Of a stretch of DNA of 64,000 nucleotides, positions 42,638 through 51,486 are shown piece after piece. The DNA is from Leptotrichia sp. HSP-536 (GTDB taxonomy: Bacteria > Fusobacteriota > Fusobacteriia > Fusobacteriales > Leptotrichiaceae). The stretch spans positions 930,001-994,000 of the forward strand of contig NZ_CP165647.1 in assembly GCF_041199985.1 (NCBI RefSeq). The letters are read 5' to 3'. Both the position numbers and the translations under genes were made by a program. The stretch's first letter is position 1; each line of letters begins with the position of its first letter. The notes beneath the pieces were generated by a model, which saw only the letters and a program-made list of their open reading frames with translations, made no database searches and had not been told where the DNA came from.

Positions 42638-43615
42638 ATGAAAAAATACAATCAATTCGAAATTTTTAGATTTATAGGTGCATTTTCTGTCTTATGTTTT
42701 CATACTGCTAGACATACAGTTTTTTTCTCAAAATTACCTCATTTATTACAAAATGGACCTTTTTGGGTATTTTTCTTTTTCTTGCTTTCTGGTTTTTTAT
42801 TAACTTATGTTTATTCTAATAAAGAATTTAATATGTTACATTTTTATAAAACACGATTTTTTAAATTTTATCCTGTTTATTTTTTATCTTTAATTTTACT
42901 ACTCAAAATCCGTTTCAATATACTGTATCATGTTTTTTTAATTCAATCGTGGATTTTTAAAAGACCGATGAATTATAATTCTTCAGCATGGTATTTGTCT
43001 ACTCTTGTTTTCTTACTTTTACTATTTCCTTTATTTCTTTATTTTTCAAAAAATAAATATTTTTCTTGGTTTGTTGTTTGTATAAACTTGTATACTTACT
43101 ATTTTTATAATTATATGTTGAAATTCTCATTTAATAATGAATCAATACATGAGCTTATAAATTATAATCCTCTTATGTATATTGGAACCTTTACATTAGG
43201 TATGTTAACTTATAATATAATAAAAAATTTTAAATCAAAAAAACTATACTCTTTATTCATACTACTTTACATCGGATTTTTGTTTATTTTTGTTCAATAT
43301 CAGAAATTTAAATTTTATAACTCATCTGTTGTAGCTTTATCTTTTGTCCCTTTAATAGTTTTGTTATTTCTTGATGAGGGTTTTTTCAGTAAGTTTTTAG
43401 GAAATAAATTTTTTGTTTACCTTGGTAGCTTGAGTTATTCAATATACATATTACATGTCCCGTTGTATATAATTTTTAAAAAATTTAATAATGAAATAAC
43501 TATTGATTTACAATTTTTGATATATTTTATTTTAGTTTTTATAATATCAAATTTAACAAAATATTTTATAGAAAATAAATATTATGGTTATTTAAATAAA
43601 AAATATTTGAAATAG
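42638..43615 (+). CDS. Acyltransferase 3 family membrane protein
   Basis: A 325-aa protein with about ten transmembrane helices. The family hallmarks are FEIFRFIGAFSVLCFHTARH (R and catalytic H in helix 1), FFFFLLSGFLLTY, YKTRFFKFYPVYF and SSAWYLSTLVFLLLLFPLF. These enzymes O-acylate surface polysaccharides or lipids. ATG at 42638 follows AAAGGAG. With the decayed gene just upstream it may be the survivor of a small glycan-modification locus. Its codon use is even more AT-rich than its sugar-gene neighbours, which hints at a different origin. Confidence 0.85.
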   Translation: MKKYNQFEIFRFIGAFSVLCFHTARHTVFFSKLPHLLQNGPFWVFFFFLLSGFLLTYVYSNKEFNMLHFYKTRFFKFYPVYFLSLILLLKIRFNILYHVFLIQSWIFKRPMNYNSSAWYLSTLVFLLLLFPLFLYFSKNKYFSWFVVCINLYTYYFYNYMLKFSFNNESIHELINYNPLMYIGTFTLGMLTYNIIKNFKSKKLYSLFILLYIGFLFIFVQYQKFKFYNSSVVALSFVPLIVLLFLDEGFFSKFLGNKFFVYLGSLSYSIYILHVPLYIIFKKFNNEITIDLQFLIYFILVFIISNLTKYFIENKYYGYLNKKYLK

Positions 43616-43706
43616 TAGAAAATAGAATATAAAATTTGATATATTTAGATACTCAAAAAATATTAAATATGAAAGATAAAAATATTTTAATAAAGAAGGA
43701 GAAAAT

Positions 43707-45446
43707 ATGGACACAAAAAAATTAGATAAAAAATGGTGGAAAAAAGAAGTTGGATATCAAATTTATCCAAGAAGCTTTTATGACAGCAATAACGATGGAA
43801 TAGGAGATTTGAATGGAATTACGGAAAAATTAGATTATTTGAAGGATTTAGGAATAACTCTTATCTGGGTTTGTCCGATATTTAAATCTCCAATGGACGA
43901 TAACGGTTATGATATTTCAGATTATTACGATGTAAATCCTGAGTTTGGAACAAAGGAAGATCTGGAAAGATTAATTTCAGAGGCAGAAAAAAGAGGAATA
44001 AAGCTAATTCTGGACTTGGTAATTAATCATACTTCTGATGAGCATGAGTGGTTTTTGGAAGCATTGAAAAATCCTGAAAGCAAGTACAGAAATTATTACA
44101 TTTTTAAAAGAGGGAAAAATGGACTGCCACCAACAAACTGGAGATCACATTTTGGAGGTTCTGCCTGGGAAAAAGTTGAAGGGGAAGCTGATGAAAACGG
44201 AAATGAAATGTATTATCTGCATTTATTTACAAAAAAACAGCCTGACTTAAACTGGGAAAATCCTGAAGTCAGGGAAGAACTTTATAAAATGGTAAATTAC
44301 TGGCTGGAAAAAGGAATTGCAGGTTTCAGGGTAGATGCTATAAATTCAATAAAAAAAGACAAAGATTATCTAGACTTGCCTGTTGATGGAGCGGATGGTT
44401 TTGCATTTAGCATAAAATATACGTTAAATCAGCCAGGAATTGAGGAATTTTTAGGAGAGCTGGCAGAAAAAACATTTAAGAAGTATAACTGCATGACTGT
44501 AGCTGAAACACCTTTACTTGAATATGAAAGATATAATGATTTTATTGGTGAAGACGGATTTTTTTCAATGATTTTTGATTTCAGCTATTCTGATTTGGAT
44601 ATGGCGAAAGAAGGTTTTTACTATTCAGTGCAGGATGTGAAAATTAACGAATTAAGAAATAAAATTTTTGAAAGTCAGCTGACACAGCAGAAATATGGAT
44701 GGGGAGCACCATTTTTAGAAAATCACGATTTACCAAGAAGTTTGAATAAATTTTTTGGAGAAAAGGCAAATGAAACAAATGCCAAACTGCTTGGAAATGT
44801 ATTCTTCTTCCTGCGTGGAACCCCTTTCATTTATCAGGGACAGGAAATAGGAATGGACAATTTTGAGAGAACTGATATATCACAGTTTGATGATATTGCC
44901 AGCAAAGATCAGTATCAGCGTGCATTAGGAGAAAAATTTTCACCTGAAGAGGCATTGTATTTTGTAAATAAACGAAGCCGTGATAATTCAAGGACTCCTT
45001 TTCAGTGGAATAGTACTAAAAATGCAGGATTTTCAAAAGATGAGAATGTAAAAGCGTGGATAGAATTGACTGGAAGCCATGAAAAGGTGAATGCGGAATT
45101 TCAAATAAATAAAGAAGATTCAATTTTTGGTCATTATAAAAAAATGATTGAGTTACGGCAAAATGGAAAATATTCAGATTGTCTGACTTTTGGGGAATTT
45201 ATTCCTGTATCATTGAAAAATGATGAAATAATTGCATATATAAGAAAATATGAAAATCAGAATATTCTTTGTATTAATAATTTTTCTGACAAAAAGCAGC
45301 AAGTGGAATTAAGCGAGATTGCAAAAAGTATTAATGAAGCTGAGATCAAGTTAGGGAATGTTCTGATTAATAATTATGAAAATATTGAAAATGACGGAAA
45401 AGTGTTAGTTCTTGAAGGATATCAAAGTTTGTTAGTTCAAATTTAA
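43707..45446 (+). CDS. GH13 alpha-glucosidase (oligo-1,6-glucosidase type)
   Basis: A 579-aa cytoplasmic alpha-amylase-family enzyme. It has WWKKEVGYQIYPRSFYDSNN, LDLVINHTSDEHEWF, the nucleophile Asp in GFRVDAINSI, the acid/base Glu in MTVAETPLLEY and the transition-state Asp in ENHDLPRS. The QIYPRSF start and length match oligo-1,6-glucosidase, sucrase-isomaltase-like and trehalose-6-P hydrolase groups, which sequence reading alone does not separate. AAGGAG before the ATG. It extends the alpha-glucoside cluster, but I see no copy of the GntR operator motif ahead of it. Confidence 0.9.
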   Translation: MDTKKLDKKWWKKEVGYQIYPRSFYDSNNDGIGDLNGITEKLDYLKDLGITLIWVCPIFKSPMDDNGYDISDYYDVNPEFGTKEDLERLISEAEKRGIKLILDLVINHTSDEHEWFLEALKNPESKYRNYYIFKRGKNGLPPTNWRSHFGGSAWEKVEGEADENGNEMYYLHLFTKKQPDLNWENPEVREELYKMVNYWLEKGIAGFRVDAINSIKKDKDYLDLPVDGADGFAFSIKYTLNQPGIEEFLGELAEKTFKKYNCMTVAETPLLEYERYNDFIGEDGFFSMIFDFSYSDLDMAKEGFYYSVQDVKINELRNKIFESQLTQQKYGWGAPFLENHDLPRSLNKFFGEKANETNAKLLGNVFFFLRGTPFIYQGQEIGMDNFERTDISQFDDIASKDQYQRALGEKFSPEEALYFVNKRSRDNSRTPFQWNSTKNAGFSKDENVKAWIELTGSHEKVNAEFQINKEDSIFGHYKKMIELRQNGKYSDCLTFGEFIPVSLKNDEIIAYIRKYENQNILCINNFSDKKQQVELSEIAKSINEAEIKLGNVLINNYENIENDGKVLVLEGYQSLLVQI

Positions 45447-45548
45447 CAATAAAATTTAGGGTAAGACTTTCTGATAGAAATTGAAAAAAATAAAATTGAA
45501 AGTAATATTTTTAAAATAATCAATATTTTTTGATTACTTGGAGGAAAA

Positions 45549-46220
45549 ATGAAAATAAAAGGGATATTGTTTGATTTTAATGGAACAATGCTTTTTGATA
45601 GTGCTTTATAGGAAGATGTATGGAAAAAATTTTTAAGAAGCAAAATTGGTAGGGAAATAACAAATGAAGAAATTCATAAGTACATTCATGGTGGAAATAA
45701 TAAAACTGTACTTTCATACTTTTTTAACAGAGATTTTTCAGATGGAGAAGTTGAAGAATTAGGCGAAGAAAAAGAAAGTATGTATCGGGATATGTGCCTG
45801 AAAGATACGGAAATGTTTAAGTTAGCAAAAGGACTGCCAGATTTTCTTGATAAGTTAAAAGAAGCTGGTATTCTAATGACTATAGCAACGGGAGTTCCTC
45901 TAAGCAACGTGAAATTTTATTTTGAACATCTAAATTTGGGAAAATGGTTTGATATAAATAAAGTTGTTTATACTGACGGAAGTTTTAAAGGAAAGCCAGA
46001 ACCAGATATTTTTTTGAAAGCCGCAAAAACTATAAATGTAAATATTGAGGATTGTGCGGTATTTGAAGATGCGATACTTGGAATAGAGGCGGCAAAAAGA
46101 GCAAATGCTGCAAAAATTATAGCTATTTCTTCGACTTTTGAAAGGAATAAATTATCATCAATTGATGAAGTTTTCTTTGTTATAAAAGATTTTACGGAAA
46201 TATCAATAGATAATTTGTAA
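45549..46220 (+). pseudogene. HAD-family phosphatase / beta-phosphoglucomutase-like, early stop
   Basis: The ATG has GGAGG 6 nt ahead and reads MKIKGILFDFNGTMLFDSAL before a TAG at 45609; the same frame then continues EDVWKKFLRSKIG to the end (46220), 223 codons in all. HAD motif I (DFNGT), KPEPDIFLKAAKTINV (motif III Lys) and CAVFEDAILGIEAAK (motif IV) are intact. A CAG-to-TAG change would explain the stop. Re-initiation at ATG 45627 or 45780 would lack the nucleophile Asp. Position beside GH13 suggests a lost sugar-phosphatase or mutase. Confidence 0.75.
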
Positions 46221-46237
46221 TTTGAAAATAAAAAAAG

Positions 46238-46287
46238 AAAAAACTGCCTTTTATTCTTAAAAATAGGAATATCAGACAGTTTTTTTG
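46238..46287. terminator. Terminator between HAD pseudogene and relE
   Basis: AAAAAACTG and CAGTTTTTTT close a loop with ATTC/GAAT pairing. It works for both convergent directions. Confidence 0.6.
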
Positions 46288-46336
46288 TTTTCGATGCTCA
46301 ATTTAACCCAATAATTTAAAATTCAATTCAGAAATT

Positions 46337-46603
46337 CTAAATATAAATTTTATCCCTTTTATCTATTTGAACAACTAAAATAAGTAATTCATTTTCCTCA
46401 ATTTTTACAATAATTCTGTAGTTTTCAACTCGATATCTCCAAAATCCTTTCAGATTGTATCTTAATGCTTTTCCAAATTTTTTTGGATTATCTGTATCGA
46501 AAAGATTTTGATCAATATATCTTAAAATTTTTGATTTCATAGAATTATCTAGTTTATTTAGTTGTTTCTGTGCTTTTTCAGAGTACATTAGACTATATTT
46601 CAT
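46337..46603 (-). CDS. RelE/ParE-family toxin
   Basis: An 88-aa type II toxin, probably a ribosome-dependent mRNA endonuclease. It has the family pattern YSEKAQKQLNKLDNSMKSKI at the N-terminus and LKGFWRYRVENYRIIVKIEE plus a final VVQIDKRDKIY, including the Arg and Tyr positions typical of active RelE proteins. It overlaps its antitoxin gene by 11 nt, the usual TA arrangement. Confidence 0.88.
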   Translation of the reverse strand: MKYSLMYSEKAQKQLNKLDNSMKSKILRYIDQNLFDTDNPKKFGKALRYNLKGFWRYRVENYRIIVKIEENELLILVVQIDKRDKIYI

Positions 46604-46829
46604 TTTCCAACCCTAATTTTTTTATTAAATTTTCGTGGCTAATCCAGTTTTCTCTGTTGTCTTTTTCTTCTTCATAAGCCTCAACAGCCAATTTGTAATC
46701 CTCTTCATCTTCGATTTTTTCAAGAATTAAATCTAACATTACTTGGTTTAAATTGATATTGTTTTCCTTAACATAGTTATTTATTTTATTTTCTATGTCA
46801 GGATTAGCATTTATAGAAACGGTTATCAT
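46593..46829 (-). CDS. RelB/DUF6290-type antitoxin
   Basis: A 78-aa protein starting MITVSINANPDIENKINNYV, a ribbon-helix-helix DNA-binding region, followed by an acidic helix (EKIEDEEDYKLAVEAYEEEK) that should neutralise the toxin. The ATG at 46829 has AAGGG upstream; a GTG three codons earlier is less likely. Upstream gene of the TA operon, overlapping the toxin. Confidence 0.85.
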   Translation of the reverse strand: MITVSINANPDIENKINNYVKENNINLNQVMLDLILEKIEDEEDYKLAVEAYEEEKDNRENWISHENLIKKLGLENEI

Positions 46830-46924
46830 AAAGTTCACACCCTTTCTTGTTATTTTGTTAATAAAATTTTAACATAAAAATAATAAAAAGCAATGAAAAT
46901 ATTATTTCTTCTATTTTACTCTAT

Positions 46925-47760
46925 TTATTTGGTTTCTTTGGATACAAATAATTTTATTCTATTTGGAGTGTCAATAGTTACTGTATTTTCTTTTATATTT
47001 GGAAAATTTTTTTCAAATTTTTCTTTAACTAATGATAGATGTATTTCTTCAACACCTGTAGAATTATCATTTTTAGGAATCTTTCTTTTTCCGTTCCATT
47101 GATTTATACCAAATTGATGATGATATTTACCTGTTGATAAAAAATATGCTTTTGGTAATTTCGATACTGTTTCAAGTCCTAATGCCTTTATATAAAAGTC
47201 TTTATCATTTTCAAGATTAAATGTTTCAAGATGAACATGTCCGATTTTAGTATTTTCAGGGATTTCAAAATCAGGAAGATTGTCTGAAATTCTCAATAAA
47301 TCTTCTAAATCAATAGTTTCTGTTCCCATTATAACATGTCCATTTTCCCATTTCCAAGTATTAGAATCTCTGTCTGCATAAACTTCAATACCGTTTCCTT
47401 CAGGATCTGTCAAATAAACGGCTTCACTAACATTGTGATCCCCTACTCCATCTAATTTTATTAACTCTTTCGCACACAGTTTCTTAAAAAATTTCCTAAA
47501 TCTTTTCTCTCAGGCAGCAAATAAGCAATATGAAATACATTTGTCTCGTTATCGTTTTTAAATACTTCATTTCCAAAAGAAATCATTTTTATAAGAGGAA
47601 CTGTCTTAGTTCCCAATATAATTTCTCTTTTTCCGTTTTCTTTTTTATCATTTAAAACTTTCATTTTTAATAATTTTAAATAATAATCTCTCATTTTTTC
47701 AATATTTTTTACTCTTAAAGTTATAAAATTAAAATTTAATCCATAATTTTTATTATTCAT
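46925..47760 (-). pseudogene. VOC/glyoxalase ring-cleaving dioxygenase-like, frameshifted
   Basis: Two open frames form one CatE-like protein of two VOC domains. The first (MNNKNYGLNFNFITLRVKNI, ending LPERKDLGNFLRNCVRKS) stops at 47461. Adding one A at about 47484 (TTAAG to TTAAAG on the coding strand) joins it to FLKKLCAKELIKLDGVGDHN and on to VSEAVYLTDPEGNGIEVYAD, ending at 46925. The second domain keeps IGHVHLETFNL and YHHQFGINQWNG. ATG at 47760 follows AAGGA. Alternatively the base loss is a sequencing error in a homopolymer-rich site. Confidence 0.8.
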
Positions 47761-47823
47761 TAATATTCCTTCTTTCAAAATTTCAAAATTCAAACATACT
47801 ATAATTAATTTATTGATAATCTA

Positions 47824-48321
47824 CTATTTTATTTTAATACCTTCCAGTTCCAATAAGAACTCCTTTATATGAAGTCCGCCACCATATCCTACTAACTTTC
47901 CGTTCATGCCAATTACACGATGGCAGGGAATAAAAATCGAGATTTTATTTCGATTGTTTGCCATTCCAACCGCACGGACTGCTTTTTCGTTATTGATTGC
48001 GATTGCGATGTCCTTGTAAGAACGGGTTTCACCGTAAGGAATTGTTTCAAGAGCGTTCCAAACGGAAATTTGAAAAGGAGTCCCTTCTTTTAGAAGTGGC
48101 AAGTCAAAATTTTTTCGTTTTTTGGAAAAGTATTCAAATAACTGATTTTTTGCATTTTTTATTAATTTGGTTTCTTTAATTTGAAAATTATCATCATTTT
48201 CAAATTTTTCAATTTCATAATTCCAGATTACATCAGTAATATGAGAATCATTTTCCGTTGTGGCAAGTCCAATTTTTCCAATTGGAGTATTGGTTTCATA
48301 AAAATAGATATTTTTTTTCAT
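47824..48321 (-). CDS. ogt: Methylated-DNA--protein-cysteine methyltransferase
   Basis: Suicide repair protein removing O6-alkyl groups from guanine. 165 aa with the acceptor cysteine in IPCHRVIG, the helix-turn-helix segment TPFQISVWNALETIPYGETR and the GGLHIKEFLLELEG tail. The ATG at 48321 has AAAGG 9 nt upstream; the 10 codons before it are rejected. Stands alone. Its adaptive partner Ada or AlkA is not nearby. Confidence 0.93.
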   Translation of the reverse strand: MKKNIYFYETNTPIGKIGLATTENDSHITDVIWNYEIEKFENDDNFQIKETKLIKNAKNQLFEYFSKKRKNFDLPLLKEGTPFQISVWNALETIPYGETRSYKDIAIAINNEKAVRAVGMANNRNKISIFIPCHRVIGMNGKLVGYGGGLHIKEFLLELEGIKIK

Positions 48322-48517
48322 TGTTATTAGCCTTTCTTTAATTATAATCAAACTTCATTAAAGTTTTTTAGAATTTTAAATTTTAATTATTTTGATATGT
48401 AGTCTAAATTATACCACAATAATCGATATTTTAAAACAAAATAATTTTATTATGGCTAAATTATGCGATTTGAGGTATAATATAGTAAATTATTAAAAAC
48501 AGAATAGGGGAGATTTT

Positions 48518-48949
48518 ATGGACAGTTTTGAAGATGCTGAAAAAAGAGATTTTGTAGGAACTATACCAGGAATCATTAAAATAGTTGGAATAATGATTTT
48601 TACGTGGAGTATTCTAATTTTTCAAAGAGGTATTTTTGGTAGTTATTATTTCAATAGTGTTGCAAAAACAGGAGATTTGAAAGCTGGAGAAATGGTAACA
48701 CTTGTTCAGACATTATTTAGCCTTGTTGTACTGATTATATTAAGTGTTATTTTTATAAAAATGATGAAGACTAGATTTGGTAAGGAGAATTTGAATAAAA
48801 TAAAATTCTGGACTTTTGTTATAGTTGTGATAACTATTGTTTTATTTGCACTTGGAGTGACTTTTTCGATGATAAATTCGATAGCTAAAAATACTGGGAG
48901 TATTTCTTTGAGTGATAAAATTACTATATTTTTAAAACAGGAATTTTAG
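48518..48949 (+). CDS. Membrane protein of unknown function
   Basis: A 143-aa protein with three predicted transmembrane helices (about residues 17-37, 62-82 and 95-118) and a soluble charged N-terminus. I recognise no family. AGGGGAG lies 7 nt before the ATG and TATAAT (48476-48481) 36 nt before it, so it is probably expressed. The next small membrane protein starts 14 nt after its stop, likely one transcript. Confidence 0.65.
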   Translation: MDSFEDAEKRDFVGTIPGIIKIVGIMIFTWSILIFQRGIFGSYYFNSVAKTGDLKAGEMVTLVQTLFSLVVLIILSVIFIKMMKTRFGKENLNKIKFWTFVIVVITIVLFALGVTFSMINSIAKNTGSISLSDKITIFLKQEF

Positions 48950-48963
48950 AAGGAATAAAAGGG

Positions 48964-49329
48964 ATGGAGCTAATTGGGCTTTTGTTGACAATGTGTTTAT
49001 TTTCAATTAAAGTTTATGAGAATAATAAGAAAAAGAGTCTATTTGCAATATTCTTTGCTGGTGTAAGTTCAATAATTCTAATGATAATTTTTTATTTTGT
49101 TGGACTATTTTTAGATTTATATCTGCTCCAAACAAGTCAAGGCTGGAAAATGGAAACACTCTCTGGATTTATAAGAGAAATAATGCAAAATGCAAATATG
49201 CAGGAAGTATTGTTTAATTATTATTTTTATTTAACATCGTCTGTTGTTGTAATATTTACAATAATATTAATTTTAAACGTTTTTTCAGATAATAAAAAAT
49301 CGCAATTAAAAATAAATAACACTAAATAA
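48964..49329 (+). CDS. Second small membrane protein of unknown function
   Basis: A 121-aa protein with three hydrophobic segments (about 1-16, 26-52 and 84-106) and a lysine/asparagine-rich tail. No family is recognised. It has AGGAATAAAAGGG before the ATG and lies between its membrane neighbour and rarA (30-nt gap), so the three may be co-transcribed. Confidence 0.65.
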   Translation: MELIGLLLTMCLFSIKVYENNKKKSLFAIFFAGVSSIILMIIFYFVGLFLDLYLLQTSQGWKMETLSGFIREIMQNANMQEVLFNYYFYLTSSVVVIFTIILILNVFSDNKKSQLKINNTK

Positions 49330-49359
49330 AAATTTATTAAAAAAGGAAATATAAAAAAA

Positions 49360-50589
49360 ATGAATTTATTTGATGAAGTATATGAAGATAAGAAGCCGTT
49401 GGCATTTAGATACCGTCCAAAAAGTCTTGATGATTTTTATGGTCAGAAGAAATTGGTTGGGGAAAATGGAATTTTGAGGAAGATTATTGAGCGAGGAAAC
49501 TTTATGAATGCGATTTTCTGGGGAGCACCGGGAACAGGGAAAACTACACTTGCAGAAATAATTGCTGATAAAATGAATTACCATTATGAATATCTGAATG
49601 CTATAAAAGCCTCTGTAACTGATATAAAGAATATTTCTGATAAAGCACACATCAGCTTTCATACAAATGGACAGCAGACACTATTATTTTTAGATGAAAT
49701 TCATAGATTTAATAAGTTGCAGCAGGATTCACTTCTTGAAGATTTGGAAAATGGGAATATTATTTTGATTGGAGCGACTACCGAAAATCCTTATTATAAC
49801 TTGAATAACGCATTATTATCACGATGTATGGCATTTGAATTTAAAAAACTGAGTGAGAATGATTTGCTTAAAATATTGAAAAATATTAATGAAAAGGAGA
49901 ATTTTGGGATTTCAGATGATATTTTAGGATATATTTCGGAAATAATCGAAGGAGATGCAAGGCAGGCTATAAATATTTTGGAACTGATAACAAATGTTGG
50001 AGTGGAGTTTACGCTGGAAGAAGTAAAGGAAATTTTGAATACAAAAAAATCATATCACAGGACAGAAGACAAGTACAATACAATTTCAGCAATGATAAAA
50101 AGCATTCGTGGAAGCGATCCTGATGCGGCTGTCTACTGGATGGCGAAAATGCTTTCTGGCGGAGAAGATATTTTGTATATTGCAAGAAGACTTGTGATTT
50201 TAGCTTCTGAAGACATTGGGCTTGCAAATCCGCAGGCTTTACCAGTTGCTGTGGCAGGACTTAATGCGATAAAAGAAATTGGAATGCCCGAAGCTAGAAT
50301 TATCTTATCTGAAGTGGCAATCTATCTTGCAATTTCTCCTAAGAGCAATTCAGCCTACAATGCTATAAATTCAGCACTCAAACACATTGAAAACGAAAAA
50401 ATTCAGGAAGTGCCAGTTCATCTCACAAAAGTTGGAGCAAAAGACTACAAATACCCACACAATTATGAAAATCATTATGTAGACCAAATTTATATGAATG
50501 AAAAAATCAAATTTTATGAACATGGAAAAAATAAATTTGAAAAGGCGGCAGATGAGTGGTTGAGGAAGATTAAGAAGAATGGAAAATAG
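49360..50589 (+). CDS. rarA: Replication-associated recombination protein A
   Basis: AAA+ ATPase of the RarA/MgsA/WRNIP1 family, acting at stalled replication forks. 409 aa: LAFRYRPKSLDDFYGQKKLV start, Walker A FWGAPGTGKTTLAEI, Walker B LLFLDEIHRFNKLQQD, sensor 1 IILIGATTENPYY, then the tetramerisation domain with GSDPDAAVYWMAKML and RLVILASEDIGLANPQAL. Complete length. AAAGGAA precedes the ATG. Confidence 0.96.
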   Translation: MNLFDEVYEDKKPLAFRYRPKSLDDFYGQKKLVGENGILRKIIERGNFMNAIFWGAPGTGKTTLAEIIADKMNYHYEYLNAIKASVTDIKNISDKAHISFHTNGQQTLLFLDEIHRFNKLQQDSLLEDLENGNIILIGATTENPYYNLNNALLSRCMAFEFKKLSENDLLKILKNINEKENFGISDDILGYISEIIEGDARQAINILELITNVGVEFTLEEVKEILNTKKSYHRTEDKYNTISAMIKSIRGSDPDAAVYWMAKMLSGGEDILYIARRLVILASEDIGLANPQALPVAVAGLNAIKEIGMPEARIILSEVAIYLAISPKSNSAYNAINSALKHIENEKIQEVPVHLTKVGAKDYKYPHNYENHYVDQIYMNEKIKFYEHGKNKFEKAADEWLRKIKKNGK

Positions 50590-50630
50590 ACTTTTAGATT
50601 TTGTAAAATAATTGGAATAAAAAATACTCA

Positions 50631-50664
50631 GACAGTAAATTGTATCATTGCTTGAGTATTTTTT
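50631..50664. terminator. Terminator between rarA and the convergent coiled-coil gene
   Basis: AAAATACTCA pairs with TGAGTATTTTT across a 12-nt loop; A and T runs make it usable in both directions. The right arm is only 8 nt from the stop of the leftward gene. Confidence 0.8.
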
Positions 50665-50671
50665 TGAGTAT

Positions 50672-51355
50672 TTAATAACAAGCTGAAGGATCATAATTTT
50701 GTACAAAATTTCTTGCTGTGTCACGTTCACAGTCGTATTTAATAACTGAATCTCCAGACATTTTCCTTTCTATGAGCAATTTATTTAAATTATATTCAGC
50801 TAACTGATTACTGCTGGCATTTGGTAAATGAAGTATTAAACCGTATTCCATTTCTACTCCATTACTGATACCTGTTGCAGCCCAAACTGTACCGATATAT
50901 TTTTTTAAAGAAGAAGTGCTTATATTTTTAAAACCTTTTAAATTTATATATCCCTTTTTTTCTTTATTTTTTCCATCCAAAACTTGAACTAATATTTTGT
51001 TATTACTTCTTATTCCTTTTATTTCAACAAGTGTATAATCCATATCAGAAGCCGTAAATCTTCTTTCATATGGATCAACTTCTTTAGTTTCAGTCTTAGT
51101 TTTATTGGTTTTGGTTTCACTTTTTTTGTTATCTTCTTTAACTTGAGTTTGTATTGAAGCCATCATCTGATTTTCCAATTGTCTTTTTTCCTGTTCCTTT
51201 TGGACTTTTTCCATCTCGCTTATCTTATTTTTCATACTTATAAATTGGTAAATACCACCACCAATGATAAGACTACCTATGATTAGGACTAAAGCAATTA
51301 TTATTCCAATAAGAATTTTTACTAAATTTTTATTTTCAACATTATTATTTTCCAT
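50672..51355 (-). CDS. Membrane-anchored coiled-coil protein, unknown
   Basis: A 227-aa protein: charged N-terminus, one transmembrane helix (residues ~12-37, with IGGGIYQFI), a coiled-coil-like stretch rich in Glu, Gln and Lys (~40-75), a Lys/Thr linker, then a globular domain of ~130 residues containing DMDYTLVEIKGIRSNNKILV and ending with two cysteines (YDCERD, PSACY). Family not recognised. The globular part would face outside the cytoplasm. ATG with GGAG about 7 nt upstream. Confidence 0.65.
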   Translation of the reverse strand: MENNNVENKNLVKILIGIIIALVLIIGSLIIGGGIYQFISMKNKISEMEKVQKEQEKRQLENQMMASIQTQVKEDNKKSETKTNKTKTETKEVDPYERRFTASDMDYTLVEIKGIRSNNKILVQVLDGKNKEKKGYINLKGFKNISTSSLKKYIGTVWAATGISNGVEMEYGLILHLPNASSNQLAEYNLNKLLIERKMSGDSVIKYDCERDTARNFVQNYDPSACY

Positions 51356-51486
51356 TTTTACTTCTCCTAAAATTTAAATTTAATGTATTAGTTTCTATTT
51401 TATTCTACATATTTTATACAAGTCAACATCAATATAAGGACTTTCGTTAATTTTTTTATAATTTTTCTCTACTTTGAAAATTCATT

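Noticed and set aside
46337..46829. RelBE pair as a CRISPR- or phage-linked novelty
   Set aside because: It is an ordinary overlapping toxin-antitoxin pair with a full antitoxin; nothing unusual is seen.
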